Numbered from the stretch's first letter, positions 34,336 to 45,825 are shown. The stretch is 64,000 nt of DNA from Leptodactylus fallax (GCA_947044405.1 CAMRHE010000166.1:1240001-1304000), one strand, 5' to 3'. Notes: generated from the letters alone by a model not told the origin. Translations and numbers: made by a program.

Positions 34336-35696
34336 CAGAGGTGTCAAACTCATTTTCACCGGGGGCCACTTCAGCCTCACGGGGTACCTTGAAGGGCCAA
34401 GATTATTTTACACGTGTATAAAAGTAACTTCTCCTTAACACTTAATCGAGCTATTAGACAGCGTATAATATAAACAGGCGCCATAGCCCCTACTTATAGC
34501 GCCCCATTTACACACACTATAATGTTCCACAGCAGTCCCTGCACACTGTATTATGACTCGCAGCTGCCCCTGCACACAGTATTATGCACGGTATTATGCT
34601 CCCTAGTGGCCCCTGCATACGGTATGATGCTCCATATTGGCCCCTGCACACGATATTATGCTCCACAGTGGCCACTGCACACGGTATTATGCTCCATAAT
34701 GGCCCCTGCACTGGTATTATGCTCCATAGTGGCCCCTGCACTGGTATTATGCTTCATAGTGGCCCCTGCACTGGTATTATGCTCCACAGTGGTCCCTGCA
34801 CAGGGTATTATGCCCCATAGTGGCCAAACCATGAACTATTATTATACTCTAGGGTCTTTTCAGACCCCAGACTATAATGAACGGAGACCCAGGGGAGGTG
34901 ACAAACATAAAAACCAGTGTTACTTACCTATCCTGGACACCGGTGCACTCCTTGCAGCTTTCGGCCCTGTTTCATTGCGCACACACGTCACGTGATCAGG
35001 CCGGCGACGCGACCTGATGACGTCACCAGAGGCCTCAAGCCTGCTCGGAGTAACACCGATTGCAGGAGAGGTAAGTAGGATATGTTTTTATGTCCCCTCA
35101 CCTCCCCTTAGCCCCCGATTATTATACTCCGGGGTCTGAAAAGACCCCGGAGTATAATAATAGTAGTGTTTGAGGCCTGCGGCCTCATTTACCGATGCCT
35201 GCGGCTGCTCACAGCGGCATCCACTTCCCTTTCTGCGTCCCATAGCAGAAGGGGAAGTGGGGGCGGCCACGAGCAGATGCGGGGTAGGTAAATAAATAGG
35301 CCGTAACCTTCTGGGGGTCACGGCCTATTTATATATAAAAAAAAAGTTATACTCACCTGCGATGCCTTGATGGAACGTCATTGTATCGCCGCCTGCGCTG
35401 AGATGCGACGTCTTGTAAACCAGCCCAGGACAGGCCCCACTCAGCTCTGGTTTTTTTTTTTTTAAAGCGGCCTGTCCTGGGATGGTTTACATTGAATAGA
35501 AAAATGCCGCCTCCCAGACAGTGAGGGACAGTGCCGCCTGAGGCAATAAAGATGGCGGCCGCCCAGGGGCGCACCGCTAATGAGGCGACGTGAAGTGGCC
35601 GCCATCTTTATTGCTCTTGTATTGCGTGAGGCCGGGCCGGATAACAGAAGGCAGCGGGCCGGATTCGGCCCGCGGCCCTTGTTTTTGACACCTGTG
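34336..35696. mobile_element. hAT-like element (family B) nested in the Tc1
   Basis: Ends CAGAGGTGTCAAACTC and TTTTTGACACCTGTG are inverted; a perfect 8-bp duplication TTCTAGGT (34328-34335, 35697-35704) flanks them. Contents from left to right: minisatellite (34520-34830), hairpin (34838-34878), GC-rich core with E-box TCACGTGA (34988-34995) and CRE TGACGTCA (35018-35025), second hairpin (35118-35161), and a GC-rich right part with CCGCCATCTTTATTGC mirrored arms (35540-35620). It encodes no transposase. The CGGCCCGCGGCCC terminus is typical of a dispersed vertebrate hAT MITE group. Confidence 0.95.
34520..34830. repeat. 31-bp minisatellite, about ten units
   Basis: Units approximate CCCCTGCACACGGTATTATG plus CTCCATAGTGG; this is the opposite orientation to the arrays at 8597 and 12471. 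Some units lack ACA. It lies inside hAT family B. Confidence 0.88.
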
Positions 35697-35942
35697 TTCT
35701 AGGTTCTTCAAAGTAGCCACCTTTTGCTTTGATTACTGCTTTGCACACTCTTGGCATTCTCTTGATGAGCTTCAAGAGGTAGTCACCTGAAATGGTTTTC
35801 ACTTCACAGGTGTGCCCTCTCAGGTTTAATAAGTGGGATTTCTTGCCTTATAAATGGTGTTGGGACCATCAGTTGTGTTGTTCAGAAATCAGGTGGATAC
35901 ACAGCTGATAGTCCTACTGAATGGAGTGTTAGAATTTGTACT

Positions 35943-36995
35943 ATGGCAAGAAAAAGGCAGCTAAGTAAAGAAAAATGAGTGGCCATCATTACTTTAAGAA
36001 ATGAAGGTCAGTCAGTCCGAAAAATTGGGAAAACTTTGAAAGTGTCCCCAAGTGCAGTGGCCAAAACCATCAAGCGCTACAAGAAAACTGGCTCACATGA
36101 GGACCGCCCCAGGAAAGGAAGACCAAGAGTCACCTCTCCTGCGGAAGATAAGTTCATCCAAGTCACCAGCCTCAGAAATCGCAGGTTAACAGCAGCTCAG
36201 ATTAGAGACCAGGTCAATGCCACACAGAGTTCTAGCAGCAGACACATCTCTACAACAACTGTTAAGAGGAGACTGTGTGCAGCATGCCTTCATGGTAAAA
36301 TAGCTGCTAGGAAACCACTGCTAAGGACAGTCAACAAGCAGAAGAGACTTGTTTGGGCTAAAGAACACAAGGAATGGACATTAGACCTGTGGAAATCTGT
36401 GCTTTGGTCTGATGAGTCCAAATTTGAGATCTTTGGTTCCAACCACCGTGTCTTTGTGCGACACAGAAAAGGTGAACGAATGGACTCTACATGCCTGGTT
36501 CCCACCGTGAAGCATGGAGGAGGAGGTGTGATGGCGTGGGGGTGCTTTGCTGGTGACACTGTTGGGGATTTATTCAAAATTGAAGGAATACTGAAAAAGC
36601 ATGGTTACCACAGCATCTTGCAGCGGCATGCTATTCCATCCGGTTTGCGTTTAGTTGGACCATCATTTATTTTTCAACAGGACAATGACCCCAAACACAC
36701 CTCCAGACTGTGTAAGGGCTATTTGACCAAGAAGGAGAGTGATGGGGTGCTACGCCAGATGACCTGGCCTCCACAGTCACCAGACCTGAACCCAATCGAG
36801 ATGGTTTGGGGTGAGCTGGACCGCAGAGTTAAGGCAAAAGGGCCAACAAGTGCTAAGCATCTCTGGGAACTCCTTCAAGACTGTTGGAAGACCATTTCAG
36901 GTGACTAGCTCTTGAAGCTCATCAAGAGAATGCCAAGAGTGTGCAAAGCAGTAATCAAAGCAAAAGGTGGCTACTTTGAAGAACCTAGAATATAA
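35943..36995 (+). pseudogene. Tc1 DD38E transposase with two in-frame stops
   Basis: The frame is continuous over 350 codons except for two stops: TGA at 35976-35978 (codon 12) and TAG at 36906-36908; the last 28 codons run on to TAA at 36993. The first helix-turn-helix (ITLRNEGQSVRKIGKTLKVS), the GRPR hook (RKGRPRVTSP) and the second fold are intact. The triad is present: [19 protein letters not shown] and NPIEMVW. There are 38 residues between the second Asp and the Glu because of a longer loop (CKGYLTKKESDGVLRQMTW), so this is DD38E, the spacing reported for the Intruder group of Tc1-related elements. Only point changes to stop codons are seen, which implies recent death. Confidence 0.92.
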
Positions 36996-37160
36996 GACAT
37001 ATTTTCAGTTGTTTCACACTTTTTTGTTAAGTATATAATTCCACATGTGTTAATTCATAGTTTTGATGCCTTCAGTGTGAATCTACAATTTTTATAGTCA
37101 TGAAAATACAGAAAACTCTTGGAATGAGAAGGTGTGTCCAAACTTTTGGTCTGTACTGTA

Positions 37161-39607
37161 TATACAGTACAAGAAAACCCTAAAAATGAAAAAAATTATA
37201 AAAACAATACATATTTGGTATCGCCACGTCTGTTACAATCCATAGACTAAAATTTAAATATTATTTAACCTGCATGGTGAATGCTGGGGGAAAAACACTG
37301 GCAATAATGATTTTTGGCCATCTCACCTTCCAAAAATGCCATAAAAAGTGATCAAAAACTCATGTAATCTAAAACAGTACTAAAAAAGCACAGTTCCTCC
37401 CACAAAAAAATAAGCCCTCAACCAACTGTCAACCAAAAAATAAAAATGTTACGCATTTTAGAAGATGGTGATGCAAAAATAATTGATTTATGTCCCCAAA
37501 TGGGTTTTTGTTTGCAAAATTTAGTTACACATAAAAAAACAAAAAAAAAAACTAGGTATTACCATAATCGTACTGACCCACAGAATAAAGATAACATGTT
37601 ACTTATGCAGTATGCTGCATGGAAAAAAAAAAAGTTAAAAGGTAAAAAGCTATGCCGGAATTGATGTTTTTTTTTTTTTTTTAATTTGCCAATAAACAGT
37701 TAATAAAATTTAGTCAATAAGTTATAGGCACCCACACCATCCGCTGTGCATTCACGCCTGGGATACTAATGCACACTACACCCCTTGATAAATTCTTTGA
37801 GGCGTGCAGTTTTCAAAATGGGGTCACTCCCTAGAGGATTCCACTTTTCTGGTACCTTAGAGACTCTGCAAACATGACATGTCGTCCAGATACCAAACAT
37901 CTAAATCTGCGCTCCAAAAGCCACACAGCGCTCCTTCCGTTCTGGGCCCTGCTGTGTGCCCAAACTGCAGTTTATGCCCACATGCATGACACTGGTGTAC
38001 CCAGAATAACGTACTTAATGTCATATGTGGGTATAAACTGCTGTTTGGGCACAACCGGCCCAGGTTTTTGGACGTCATGACACTTTTCCCTGAAATGCAT
38101 GTAAAATGGAATCCCCTGACATGTGAGCCCATTTTGGAATCTACACCCCTGAAGGAATTTATCCAGGGGTACATTGAGCATTTTTAAGCCCCAAGTGTTG
38201 CATTCATTTAATTTCCAGAAATGAATACGCAGCTGATGGTGAAAGGTGAAAATGACAATTTTTCCAGGAATATGTAATTTCAGTGTGTAATATGTTGTGC
38301 CGGGCTTGTATCAGAGACAAATGTTCCAATAGCTGTTGTGCCCGGGATACCCATTTAACAGTTTTTGGAGTGTGTCTCTGCTGACACAAGCTGGGCACAA
38401 CATATCGGGCAATGAAATGCAATTTTCACTTTTCATTATCAGCTACGCATTCATTTCTGGTAATTAAATTAATGCAACGCTCAAGGGTTGAAAATGCTCA
38501 CGTCACTTGATAAATCCCTTCAGGGGTGTAGTTTCCAAAATGGGGACACATGTCTGCGGATTCCACTTTACTGACAATTCAGGGGCTCTGCAAAAGTGGC
38601 ACGAGATCCAAAGACCAAACTGTGCTCCAAAAACCAAAATAGCGCTCCTTCCCTTCTGTGTCGGCTGTGCCCAAGCAGCAGTTTTTTACCCACATATGAC
38701 ATTAAGTACATTATCCTGGGTACACCAGTGTCATACATCTGAGCACAAACTGCCGTTTGGGCACACAGCAGGGTGCAGATGTGAAGGAGCACTATGTGCT
38801 TTTGGAGCGTAGATTTAGATTGTTGGTTTTTGGACACCATGTCATATTTGCAGAGACCCTAAAATTGCCCCTACAAAATGGGGTCACTTCTTCGGGAATT
38901 CCAATTTACTGGCACTTCTAGGACTCTGCAAAAACAACATGGCATCCAGAAAGTCCCTCTAAATCTGTCCAAAAGCTAAAAAGCGCAGTGCTTCTTCCCT
39001 TCTGAGCCCTGCTGTGTGCCCAAGCAGCAGTTTAGACCCACATATATAACTTTTTTGTACCCAGGATAGCCCACTTAATAGTTTTAGGAGTGCATGTCTC
39101 TGATGACACAAAGTGGGCACAACGTATTGGGCACTGAAATGGCATATTTCTTTAACAAAAAGTCAATTTTCACTTTATACATTAATCTTTGGGAAGCACT
39201 CTTAGGCTCAAAATGATAATATCCCTTGTGTAAGAAACTGTTTGTGTTTTTTCCTTCTTTAGCCCCTTATAAAAATTAAAAATATGGTGCTAAACGAACG
39301 GTTTATTGGAAAAAAATTTATTTTTAATTTTTATATCCCAATGCTAATAAAATCTGTGAAAGAGCTGTAGGGTCAAAATGTTCACCATACCCCTTGAGAA
39401 ATTCCTTGAGGGGTGTAGTTTCCAAAATGGGGTCACTTGTGAGGGGTTTCCATTGTACTGTTACTCTAGGGGCTCTGCAAATATGACATGGCACCTGATA
39501 ACTATTCCAGTAAAATCTGCCCTCCAAAAGCCAAATAGCAGTCTTTCCATTCTGAGCCCCGCCATGAACCCATACAGCAGATTGAAGTTTTAGTAATTTT
39601 TCATTTA
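37161..39607 (+). repeat. Complex repeat, plus-orientation copy, part 2
   Basis: AT-rich section (37161-37720), then modules of about 350-400 bp that each carry CCCCATTTTGGAAACTACAC-like and CCTTGAGAAATTCCTTGAGG-like foldbacks, a CAAACTGCAGTTTATGCCCA segment, and a TCTGCAAACATGACATG segment. Module orientation flips near 38000 and 38750. Homologous to 53400-57000 read backwards. No coding capacity, although frames of up to 105 residues occur. Confidence 0.7.
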
Positions 39608-40090
39608 CACATCCAATAATAATAATAATAATAATAACTTTATTTATATAGCGCCAACATATTCCGTAGCACTTTACAAATCAGAGGACACATGAACAGA
39701 CAATATGAGACATTACAACGTGACAAAGAAATAAACATATCAAACAATAGGAGTGAGGGGCCTGCTCGCAAGAGCTTACATTCTATGAGAAGATAGGGGG
39801 ACACAAGAGGTCAGAGGGCTTGTTTGCTACCATGGTCCAGCCATCTTTTAATAGAAAAAATTATGTAACTGAAGCTGTATGAACCCATCACCAGCCAGTA
39901 TCTGTGAATAAACATATACTAAGTGCAAAGAGTGCAGTGTAACTTCTAGATGGAGAGGACAGGATCTGAGGAACAGAGGAGGGAGGATAAAAGGTGTTAT
40001 TGTTCTCCACCTCCGCACACTACACTGTGATCAGGTCACTTGATAAGCCTGACCATACAGATGTGATTTTAAAGCTGCTGTAGTTGGGGA

Positions 40091-40848
40091 TTAATCGGAT
40101 TGTCTTGGGTAAAGCATTACAGAGCACCGGTGCAGCTCGAGAAAAGTCTTGGAGATGGGAGTGGGATGATCGGATAACAGGGGATGCAAGTCTAAGGTCA
40201 TTGAACAGAGAGGACGGTTAGGGCGGTAGACAGTGACGAGGGAGGAGATATAGGGGGGTGCAGCGCTATGGATGGATTTGTGGGTCAGTGTGATAATTTT
40301 ATATTGTATTCTGTGATGGATGGGCAACCAATACAGTGACTGACAAAAGGTAGATGCGTCTGTGTACCGGTTTGACAGAAAGATTAGTCTGGCAGCTCCA
40401 TTCAAGACAGATTGTAGTGGGGAGAGTTTAGTAAGAGGAAGCCCAATTAGAAGAGAATTGCAATAGTGAAGATGAGAGAGAATCAGAGCGACAATGAGGG
40501 TTTTTGATGTTTCCATGGTGAGAAAAGAGTGAATTCTAGAGATGTTTTTAAGGTGCAGGTGGCAAGAGCGTGCAAATGTCTGAATATGTGGGGTAAAGGT
40601 GAGATCTGAATCAAATACAACCCCCAGACAGTGGGCATGCCGCCTCGGGGTAATAGTAAGTCCACAGACAGAAATGGAGATATCAGAGTTAGGTCGGTTA
40701 GTGGATGGAGGGAACACAAGTTCAGTTTTTGAAAGATTCAATTTCAGATAAAGAGAAGACATGATGTTAGAGACAGCAGAGAGACAGTCACTGGTGTTCT
40801 GTAGTAGTGCAGGAGTGATGTCACAGAATGAGATATATAGTTGGGTAT
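40091..40848 (-). pseudogene. L2-like RT thumb and C-terminal region
   Basis: Starting at the second half of the YADD block (DTQLYISF, beside the insertion), the minus-strand frame runs through MSSLYLKLNLSKTELVF, TPRRHAHCLGVVFDSDLTFT, LSHLHYCNSLLIGLP and LYWLPIHHRIQYKIITLTHK, to SAAPPYISSLVTVYRPNRPL, then loses the frame (LELHRCSVMLYPRQSD) where the family has the NALP-type block. These blocks follow the catalytic centre of L2 reverse transcriptases. The 223-codon open stretch indicates a fairly young copy, but the RT core upstream of motif B is missing. Confidence 0.85.
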
Positions 40849-40863
40849 CATCTGCATAAAGAT

Positions 40864-41085
40864 TCTTCTGGACCAGCGCTCATCTGCCTCCCCTTTTTTG
40901 CCTGCATCTGGATTCTTCCTCATGTGTCTCTATACAATGGTTCCGAGGCTAGCAGCTGCTATACGAGGTCCCAATGAAGATGATTTGATTTTACACATCT
41001 ACTAATTTGTATCAGTGTTCTGATATCTATCATCCTTTGGTTTTACACTATTAGCGCTCTGCGCTGTTTTTTCCATTTCTTTCTA
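40864..41085. mobile_element. 222-bp insertion with 15-bp target duplication
   Basis: CATCTGCATAAAGAT occurs at 40849-40863 and 41086-41100 on either side. The duplicated bases are the L2 codons around the catalytic YADD motif, so the insertion splits that motif. A duplication of 15 bp suggests target-primed reverse transcription, i.e. a SINE or truncated retroelement. GACCAGCGCTCATC on the left and ATTAGCGCTCTGCGCTG on the right are loosely inverted. Family unknown. Confidence 0.75.
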
Positions 41086-41099
41086 CATCTGCATAAAGA

Positions 41100-41240
41100 T
41101 GATATTGAAAGCCAAATTTGCGAATGGTTTGTCCAACTGGGGCTGGATACAGAGAAAACAGGAGTTGACCTAGGACTGAGCCTTGAGGAACCCCAACTGC
41201 AAGGGGCAGAGAAGAAGAAATAGCACCAGCGAATGCCAAG
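41100..41240 (-). pseudogene. L2-like RT motif B to YAD
   Basis: The minus strand reads [33 protein letters not shown] and [10 protein letters not shown], then enters the insertion. GVPQGSVLG is the L2/CR1 motif ahead of the catalytic YADD. It continues at 40848 on the other side of the insertion. Confidence 0.85.
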
Positions 41241-42034
41241 TGTCACTCCTTCACTTCCGTGTGCTGCGGTGTGCCCAAAAATCAGTTTATACCCATGTGG
41301 GGTATTTCTGTGCTTGAGAGAAATTGCAAAACCGTGAGATGCATTTTCTCTTTTAACCCTTTGTGCATGTGTTAATTTTAGGGCTAAATGAATTTATTAA
41401 TGGAAAAAAAAATGAAATGTCTAAATTTCACCTTCATATTGTTTTAATTCCTGTGAAATGCTTAAAGGATTAACAAACTTCCTAAATGCTATTTTGAATT
41501 ATTTGAGGGGTGTAGTTTTGAAAATCAGGTGATTTATGGGGTTTCTAATATATAGGCCTTTATAATCTCCTTCAGAACTGAAGTGGTCCCTAAAAAATTA
41601 GTATGGGAAATTTTCTTGTAAATCTGGAAAATCGCTGTTATTGTAAGCCTTCTAACATCCAAAATAAATTAAAGGACGATTAAATGATTATGTCAATATA
41701 AATCAGAGATATGGTAGATAATATTTATTAATGTATTTAAGTGGTATGACTATCTGTCTGAAAAGCAGAGCATTTCACATTTTGAAAATTGCGATTTTTT
41801 TTTTTCCAAATTGCCATCAAATTTCCTATTTTTTTTTATAAATAAATACAAAAATATTGATCAATGTTTACCACTAACATGAAGTTATGAAAAAACAATC
41901 TCAAAATCACTTGTATAAGTTAAAGCGTCTCAAAATTATTGCCATATAAAGTGACACATGTAAGTTTTGAAAAATGAGGTCTGGTCCATAAGGCACTTTT
42001 AGGCTGTGTCCTTAAGGGGTTAAACACAACAACT
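41241..42034 (+). repeat. Complex repeat, plus-orientation copy, part 3 and outer end
   Basis: GTGTGCCCAAAAATCAGTTT, AAAGCAGAGCATTTCACATT and the terminal GGCTGTGTCCTTAAGGGG followed by TTAA match the start of the inverted copy at 52760-53530, base for base over long stretches. The TTAACCCCTTAAGGACACAG terminus is thus shared. Confidence 0.75.
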
Positions 42035-42277
42035 TCACAGACTTCCCCCCTACCCCCTGATAGCATTATCACATCATAGTACAGAGGAGACCAGCACATA
42101 CAGCAGAGAAGTGGGATACAAATAGTATCACGTCATACGTTCAATATCTCATAGTGTAAACATGTAACATCAGATATTGCTTCTCCCCCATGATTTAGAC
42201 AGTGGGTATCAATGGAATAGGAAAGGTGCCCCAAAAGAAGTTCCTCCGAAAGTTTGTAGATGGTAAATCCAGGGCGT

Positions 42278-43463
42278 CTAACCACAGCCCCAGACAGATT
42301 CAAACTTTGCCTCTGTCCTTCTTTTCATATAGACCCCCTCTTGCTCTACTGTAATGATAGCAGAATTGGTTAACAAACTTAATTCTATCACTGGTGGGCA
42401 AATCCTCAGCCAGTGTTGAGCTATAGTTTTTCTGGCTTGGCATAAAATAACATTAAGGATATCCCTGTTGTCAAGTCTTGCTCCTCTCCAATGTGTAACA
42501 GACAAAACCTAGGGTCTCTAGCTATGTTAGTCCTATATAACTTATGCACCAGAGTAAGGACTACCTCCCAGAAGGCTTCCAAAGAAGCACAGTACCACAA
42601 CATATGTACCAAGTGAGCTGCATCCATATGACATTTGGGGCATTTAGAATAAGTTCACAGGCCCATCTTTTGAAATAACACTGGGGTCCTATATGTTCAG
42701 TGTATAAGATATAATTGCGACAAGCGTTGCACCTCACTAACAGCACTGCCTCTAGGACTTCTACCCACTGTTCCTCTAATATAGGCCCTAGATTCTCCTC
42801 CCATTTTGCCTTTACTGTCGAAGGATAGTTTCTCAGTTGAGCTGACAACAAATGATAATATAGAGCAGATATTAGCCCCTTGGTAGTGCCAGGTTGAGAT
42901 ATCGCATGTGAAGATATTGACAGGTTAATTGTAGTTGCTTGGGCGCTTAAGGCATGGCGAAGCTGGAGGTATTTAAAAAACGTCTGGTGGCCTAAGCCAA
43001 ACTCTTTCCGGAGTTTTTAAAAACTTTTTAGTATGCCATCTACATACAGATGTCTAACACCTAGAATACCCTTCGCTTCCCAATCTGAGACTCCAGTTAC
43101 ACTCTGTAATTCTGTTAATTTAGGGTTCCTCCATATGGGTGTATAGGTAGTACAAACTGCAATTTCCAATAGAGTCTTCACTTGCTCCCATACCCTACAT
43201 AGCAGGGACAGTGTCGAAATCACATCTGGGGGCCTCTCCCTAGACCCAAGCTCCAATAAGTACATGGGTGGCCATCCTCCCAACTTCTGGTCAAGCAGAG
43301 TACTCACTCCACCCAGATATTCAGATTGTCCCCAACCTCTGCAGTGTTGTAACTGGAAGCCCAGTAAGTATAGTCCCGGATTGGGAACCTCCAGGCCTCC
43401 CTGATCCTTACCCCTATGCAAACGAATACTGGCATACTTTTTCCATTTTAGGTCCCTAGACAT
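42278..43463 (-). pseudogene. L1-Tx1-like ORF2 C-terminal region
   Basis: Several frames in series read: KKYASIRLHRGKDQGGLEVP and PNPGLYLLGFQLQHC (post-RT conserved L1 block); VWEQVKTLLEI; a segment with PTVKAKWEENLG; then DAAHLVHMLWYCASLEAFWE, which is the C-terminal L1 block with conserved His and Cys; and RLDNRDILNVILCQARKTIA. These regions help L1-type enzymes bind RNA and target DNA. Three or more frameshifts separate them, so the piece is non-functional. Confidence 0.78.
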
Positions 43464-43496
43464 ACTCTGAATCTTATAGAAATATTGCTTGGGAAT

Positions 43497-43864
43497 TCAG
43501 ACAGGGGAATTATGAATAATGTATAATAACTGAGGCATCAGCACCATCTTGGTCAAATTGGAGCGACCCATTAAATTAAGGGGGAGTTTACACCAGGCCA
43601 TAATCTTTAGTTGAAAAAGCTGGAGGAGAGGAAGAACATTAATTTCTATGCAATCCTGCACCCGGGCTGATACAACAATACCTAGATATTTACAATTCTG
43701 CACTTATGTTAATCAGTTTATGTTTCCCTGGTACTTTATCCGGGAGAGGGTCCAATGGCAACATGACCAATTTATCCCAGTTGATAGTTAATCTGCAGAA
43801 TCTCCCAAAATCAGTAATAAGTGCCATCAACCGTTGGAGTGAGGTAGCAACATTCCCCAATAAA

Positions 43865-43914
<50 letters not shown>

Positions 43915-44320
43915 GTCATCATGAGTGCTACTCATTACTCAATTAGAGAATTTAAATCAACAAATTACTGGGAAGCCTGATGTTTACATGAGGGGGATAA
44001 GGGGCACCCCTGCCAAGTCCCTTTCTCCAAATCAAAAAACTTTCTCAAAGTCCCATTAGCCCTGATCCTTGCCCTTGGGGAGGTATAAAGGAACTCAACC
44101 CAGGGTACAAACTGGCGTCCAACACTGTCTAATGTCTTGGCAGGGTTAAGTGAGAACACAGCTTTGCTTCCCCTCCCCCGGTCGCTCCGAATTAGGTGTA
44201 GATTTATCGCCTTAGAGTGATCTGGCATAAATACGGTTTGATCCAGGTGGACTAGAGAGGTAATAACACTTAACAGCCGGTTAGCAAATATATTAATGTC
44301 AGTAGACAACAAGGATATAA
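43497..44320 (-). pseudogene. L1-Tx1-like RT core, catalytic region scrambled
   Basis: The frame from 44312 reads FANRLLSVITSLVHLDQTVF, AVFSLNPAKTLDSVGRQFV and GTWQGCPLSP (normally GTRQGCPLSP). It then stops, and the next frame (43935) begins with HDDLL followed by a run of about 14 further Leu codons encoded by the ATT microsatellite, then FLLGNVATSLQRLMALITDF and LTINWDKLVML. The block between GCPLSP and the DD motif is deleted. The segment at 43703-43497 (NCKYLGIVVSARV, MAWCKLPLNLMGRSNLTKMV) follows in another frame. A dead copy. Confidence 0.8.
43866..43914. repeat. (AAT)16 microsatellite within RT coding remnant
   Basis: A perfect trinucleotide run, reading as Leu codons on the minus strand directly after the RT catalytic DD. 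Confidence 0.9.
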
Positions 44321-44586
44321 TATTACGAAACCAGTTAGGTTTCGTCTACTGCGAATATCCCAGAAAAACAAAGGAAGACAAGGACAGTGAGCCCTAATGC
44401 TAGACCCACCCTGAAGTCCCTACTACTGGCCTCAAGTACCCTAATCGGTAGAGGACAACTGGGCGACGGTCCCTTCCAATGTCACAAGTGCAAACAAAGG
44501 AGAACATGTAGGAAAATAGTCAAGGGGTCTGAACAGTCAGGCAGCAGGAACAAAACAAGGACTGTAAGAATAAAAAAGTCTGCAGA
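44321..44586 (-). repeat. Partial 3-prime LTR
   Basis: Near-identical over about 265 bases to 45826-46091; the remainder toward the interior is deleted, so protease code runs straight into it. Confidence 0.85.
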
Positions 44587-45137
44587 ACTCCAACTCTCTT
44601 GGACCAATCAAAAATAGGGTTATAGAGGTCTAACCAGGAGAACCCTAAAATAATATCACAAGACAGATCCTCCATAACAAAAAAGCTTATGACCTCAAAA
44701 TGTGTAGAGCCCACTTGCAAAGTAACCAACAGAAGAGCATCCAGTAACAAAGGATCAATGCCTCAAGCTGAAATATACGAAAATTTAGCAAAGTTTGCTG
44801 CAGCCCCAGAGTCTACAAGGGCCTGATCAGAAACAGATCTGTCCCCAAAGGACAGAGACACAGATAACAGCATTTTATTGCAATTTTGGGAAAATATCTG
44901 TTTGCCTGAGTGTTTCTTCTGACTAGCACTCAGGCACTGAAGCTTTTCCGTTGGTGTGCGGGGTTTGATAGAGCAGTTTCGGATGAGATGATCCGGTTTA
45001 CCACAGTACAGACAGAGGTTGTTCCGGAGACGATGCTCTAGTCTAGTCTTGGCATCCACATCTCCCAGTAACATGGGTTTATCACCAGGGGTGATAGGGG
45101 GAGAGGGTGGAGGAGACAGAAGACCGAGAGGAATCAT
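44587..45137 (-). pseudogene. Gypsy nucleocapsid and protease
   Basis: The frame from 45137 holds a CCHC knuckle, CLYCGKPDHLIRNC, and then QALVDSGAAANF, the retropepsin active-site motif. After a break at about 44760 a second frame continues the protease as LQVGSTHFEVISFFVMED and CDIILGFSWLDLYNPIFDW, the C-terminal protease block of gypsy elements. Beyond that the protein reading runs into LTR sequence at 44587. The protease would mature the Gag-Pol polyprotein, but the break and the lost pol make this copy non-functional. Confidence 0.82.
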
Positions 45138-45330
45138 GTCCTACTCTCTCCTTACGTTTCTCCCGGAGTCTATGATCAATACGGACGGCCAAAGTCATCG
45201 CCTGCTCAAGGGGGAGGAGGATCTGGGTGGCCAACCCAGACATCCTTAACATGGTCAAACAGGCCTTGATTAAAGACAGCCTTCAAAGCAGAGTCATACC
45301 AACCTGCTGTTACACTGCACTTCCGGAACT

Positions 45331-45812
45331 TCAAGCAATACTCCTCTGCAGAGCGTTTGCCCTGCCGAATGGTAAGGAGTTGAGATTACGCAAGCCCAAT
45401 GTGGTCTGGCTCAGCATAGTTAGAACAAAGGGACTTTCTAGGTCTGACCACTCATCTATCCCAGGAGGAAGTTTAAGGGCCCAAGCGTGTGGGTCCCCCT
45501 GTAGAAGAGATATAACCACCCCTACCACTTGGGCCTGAGACGCATGTGGATTTATCCAAAAATACAGACGACATGGCTCCCGCAATGTCTCGAATTTTTC
45601 TCGTGCCCTGAGAAATGATCCGGGAGTAACATCTTAACCTTCGGAAGAAAGAAAACATTAGGGGATGACGCAGCAGCCTCAGCTTGGTTCTGAGTAAGAG
45701 TATGAACCTGGTTAGCCAACTCAGCTACCAGGCCTGCCAAACCCTCCATCCGGGCTGCATGGTCCTGAATAGAATCCATGCTATTCCGGAGGGAAAAAAT
45801 GGCAGATGGCAA
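45331..45812 (-). pseudogene. gag: Gypsy Gag N-terminal and capsid region, frameshifted
   Basis: The frame from 45812 begins MPSAIFSLRNSMDSIQDHAA with a heptad-like stretch (LAGLVAELANQVHTLTQNQA) and reaches LLPDHFSGHEKN. A shift follows, and the next frame (45585) reads REPCRLYFWINPHASQAQVV and ISLLQGDPHAWALKLPPG, the capsid signature of sushi-like vertebrate gypsy Gag proteins. The nucleocapsid block lies downstream at about 45100. The frameshifts show decay. This Gag is unlike the SCAN-type Gag at 453-1337, so the window holds two gypsy lineages. Confidence 0.75.
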
Positions 45813-45825
45813 GGGCTTGCTATTC

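Larger units (their letters stand above)
34160..37158 (+). mobile_element. Tc1/mariner DD38E element split by a hAT insertion
   Basis: TA on both sides (34158-34159, 37159-37160). Ends CAGTACAGACCAAAAGTTTG and its mirror, with long inverted repeats (CACACTGAAGGCATCAAAAC and inverse). The hAT element at 34336-35696 with its 8-bp duplication interrupts the left repeat; without it the element is 1630 bp. Confidence 0.95.
39608..41240 (-). mobile_element. L2-like LINE, 5-prime truncated, inserted in the complex repeat
   Basis: The 3-prime end reads GCGCTATATAAATAAAGTT followed by an ATT tandem tail (39616-39642 on plus as AAT repeats). The body contains RT from the GVPQGS motif to the C-terminus. 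It is split by a 222-bp insertion at 40864-41085. 5-prime truncation lies just before motif B, at about 41240. Confidence 0.85.

Noticed and set aside
43706..43924. Poly-Asn open frame
   Set aside because: It is the AAT microsatellite read antisense to L1-type RT code.
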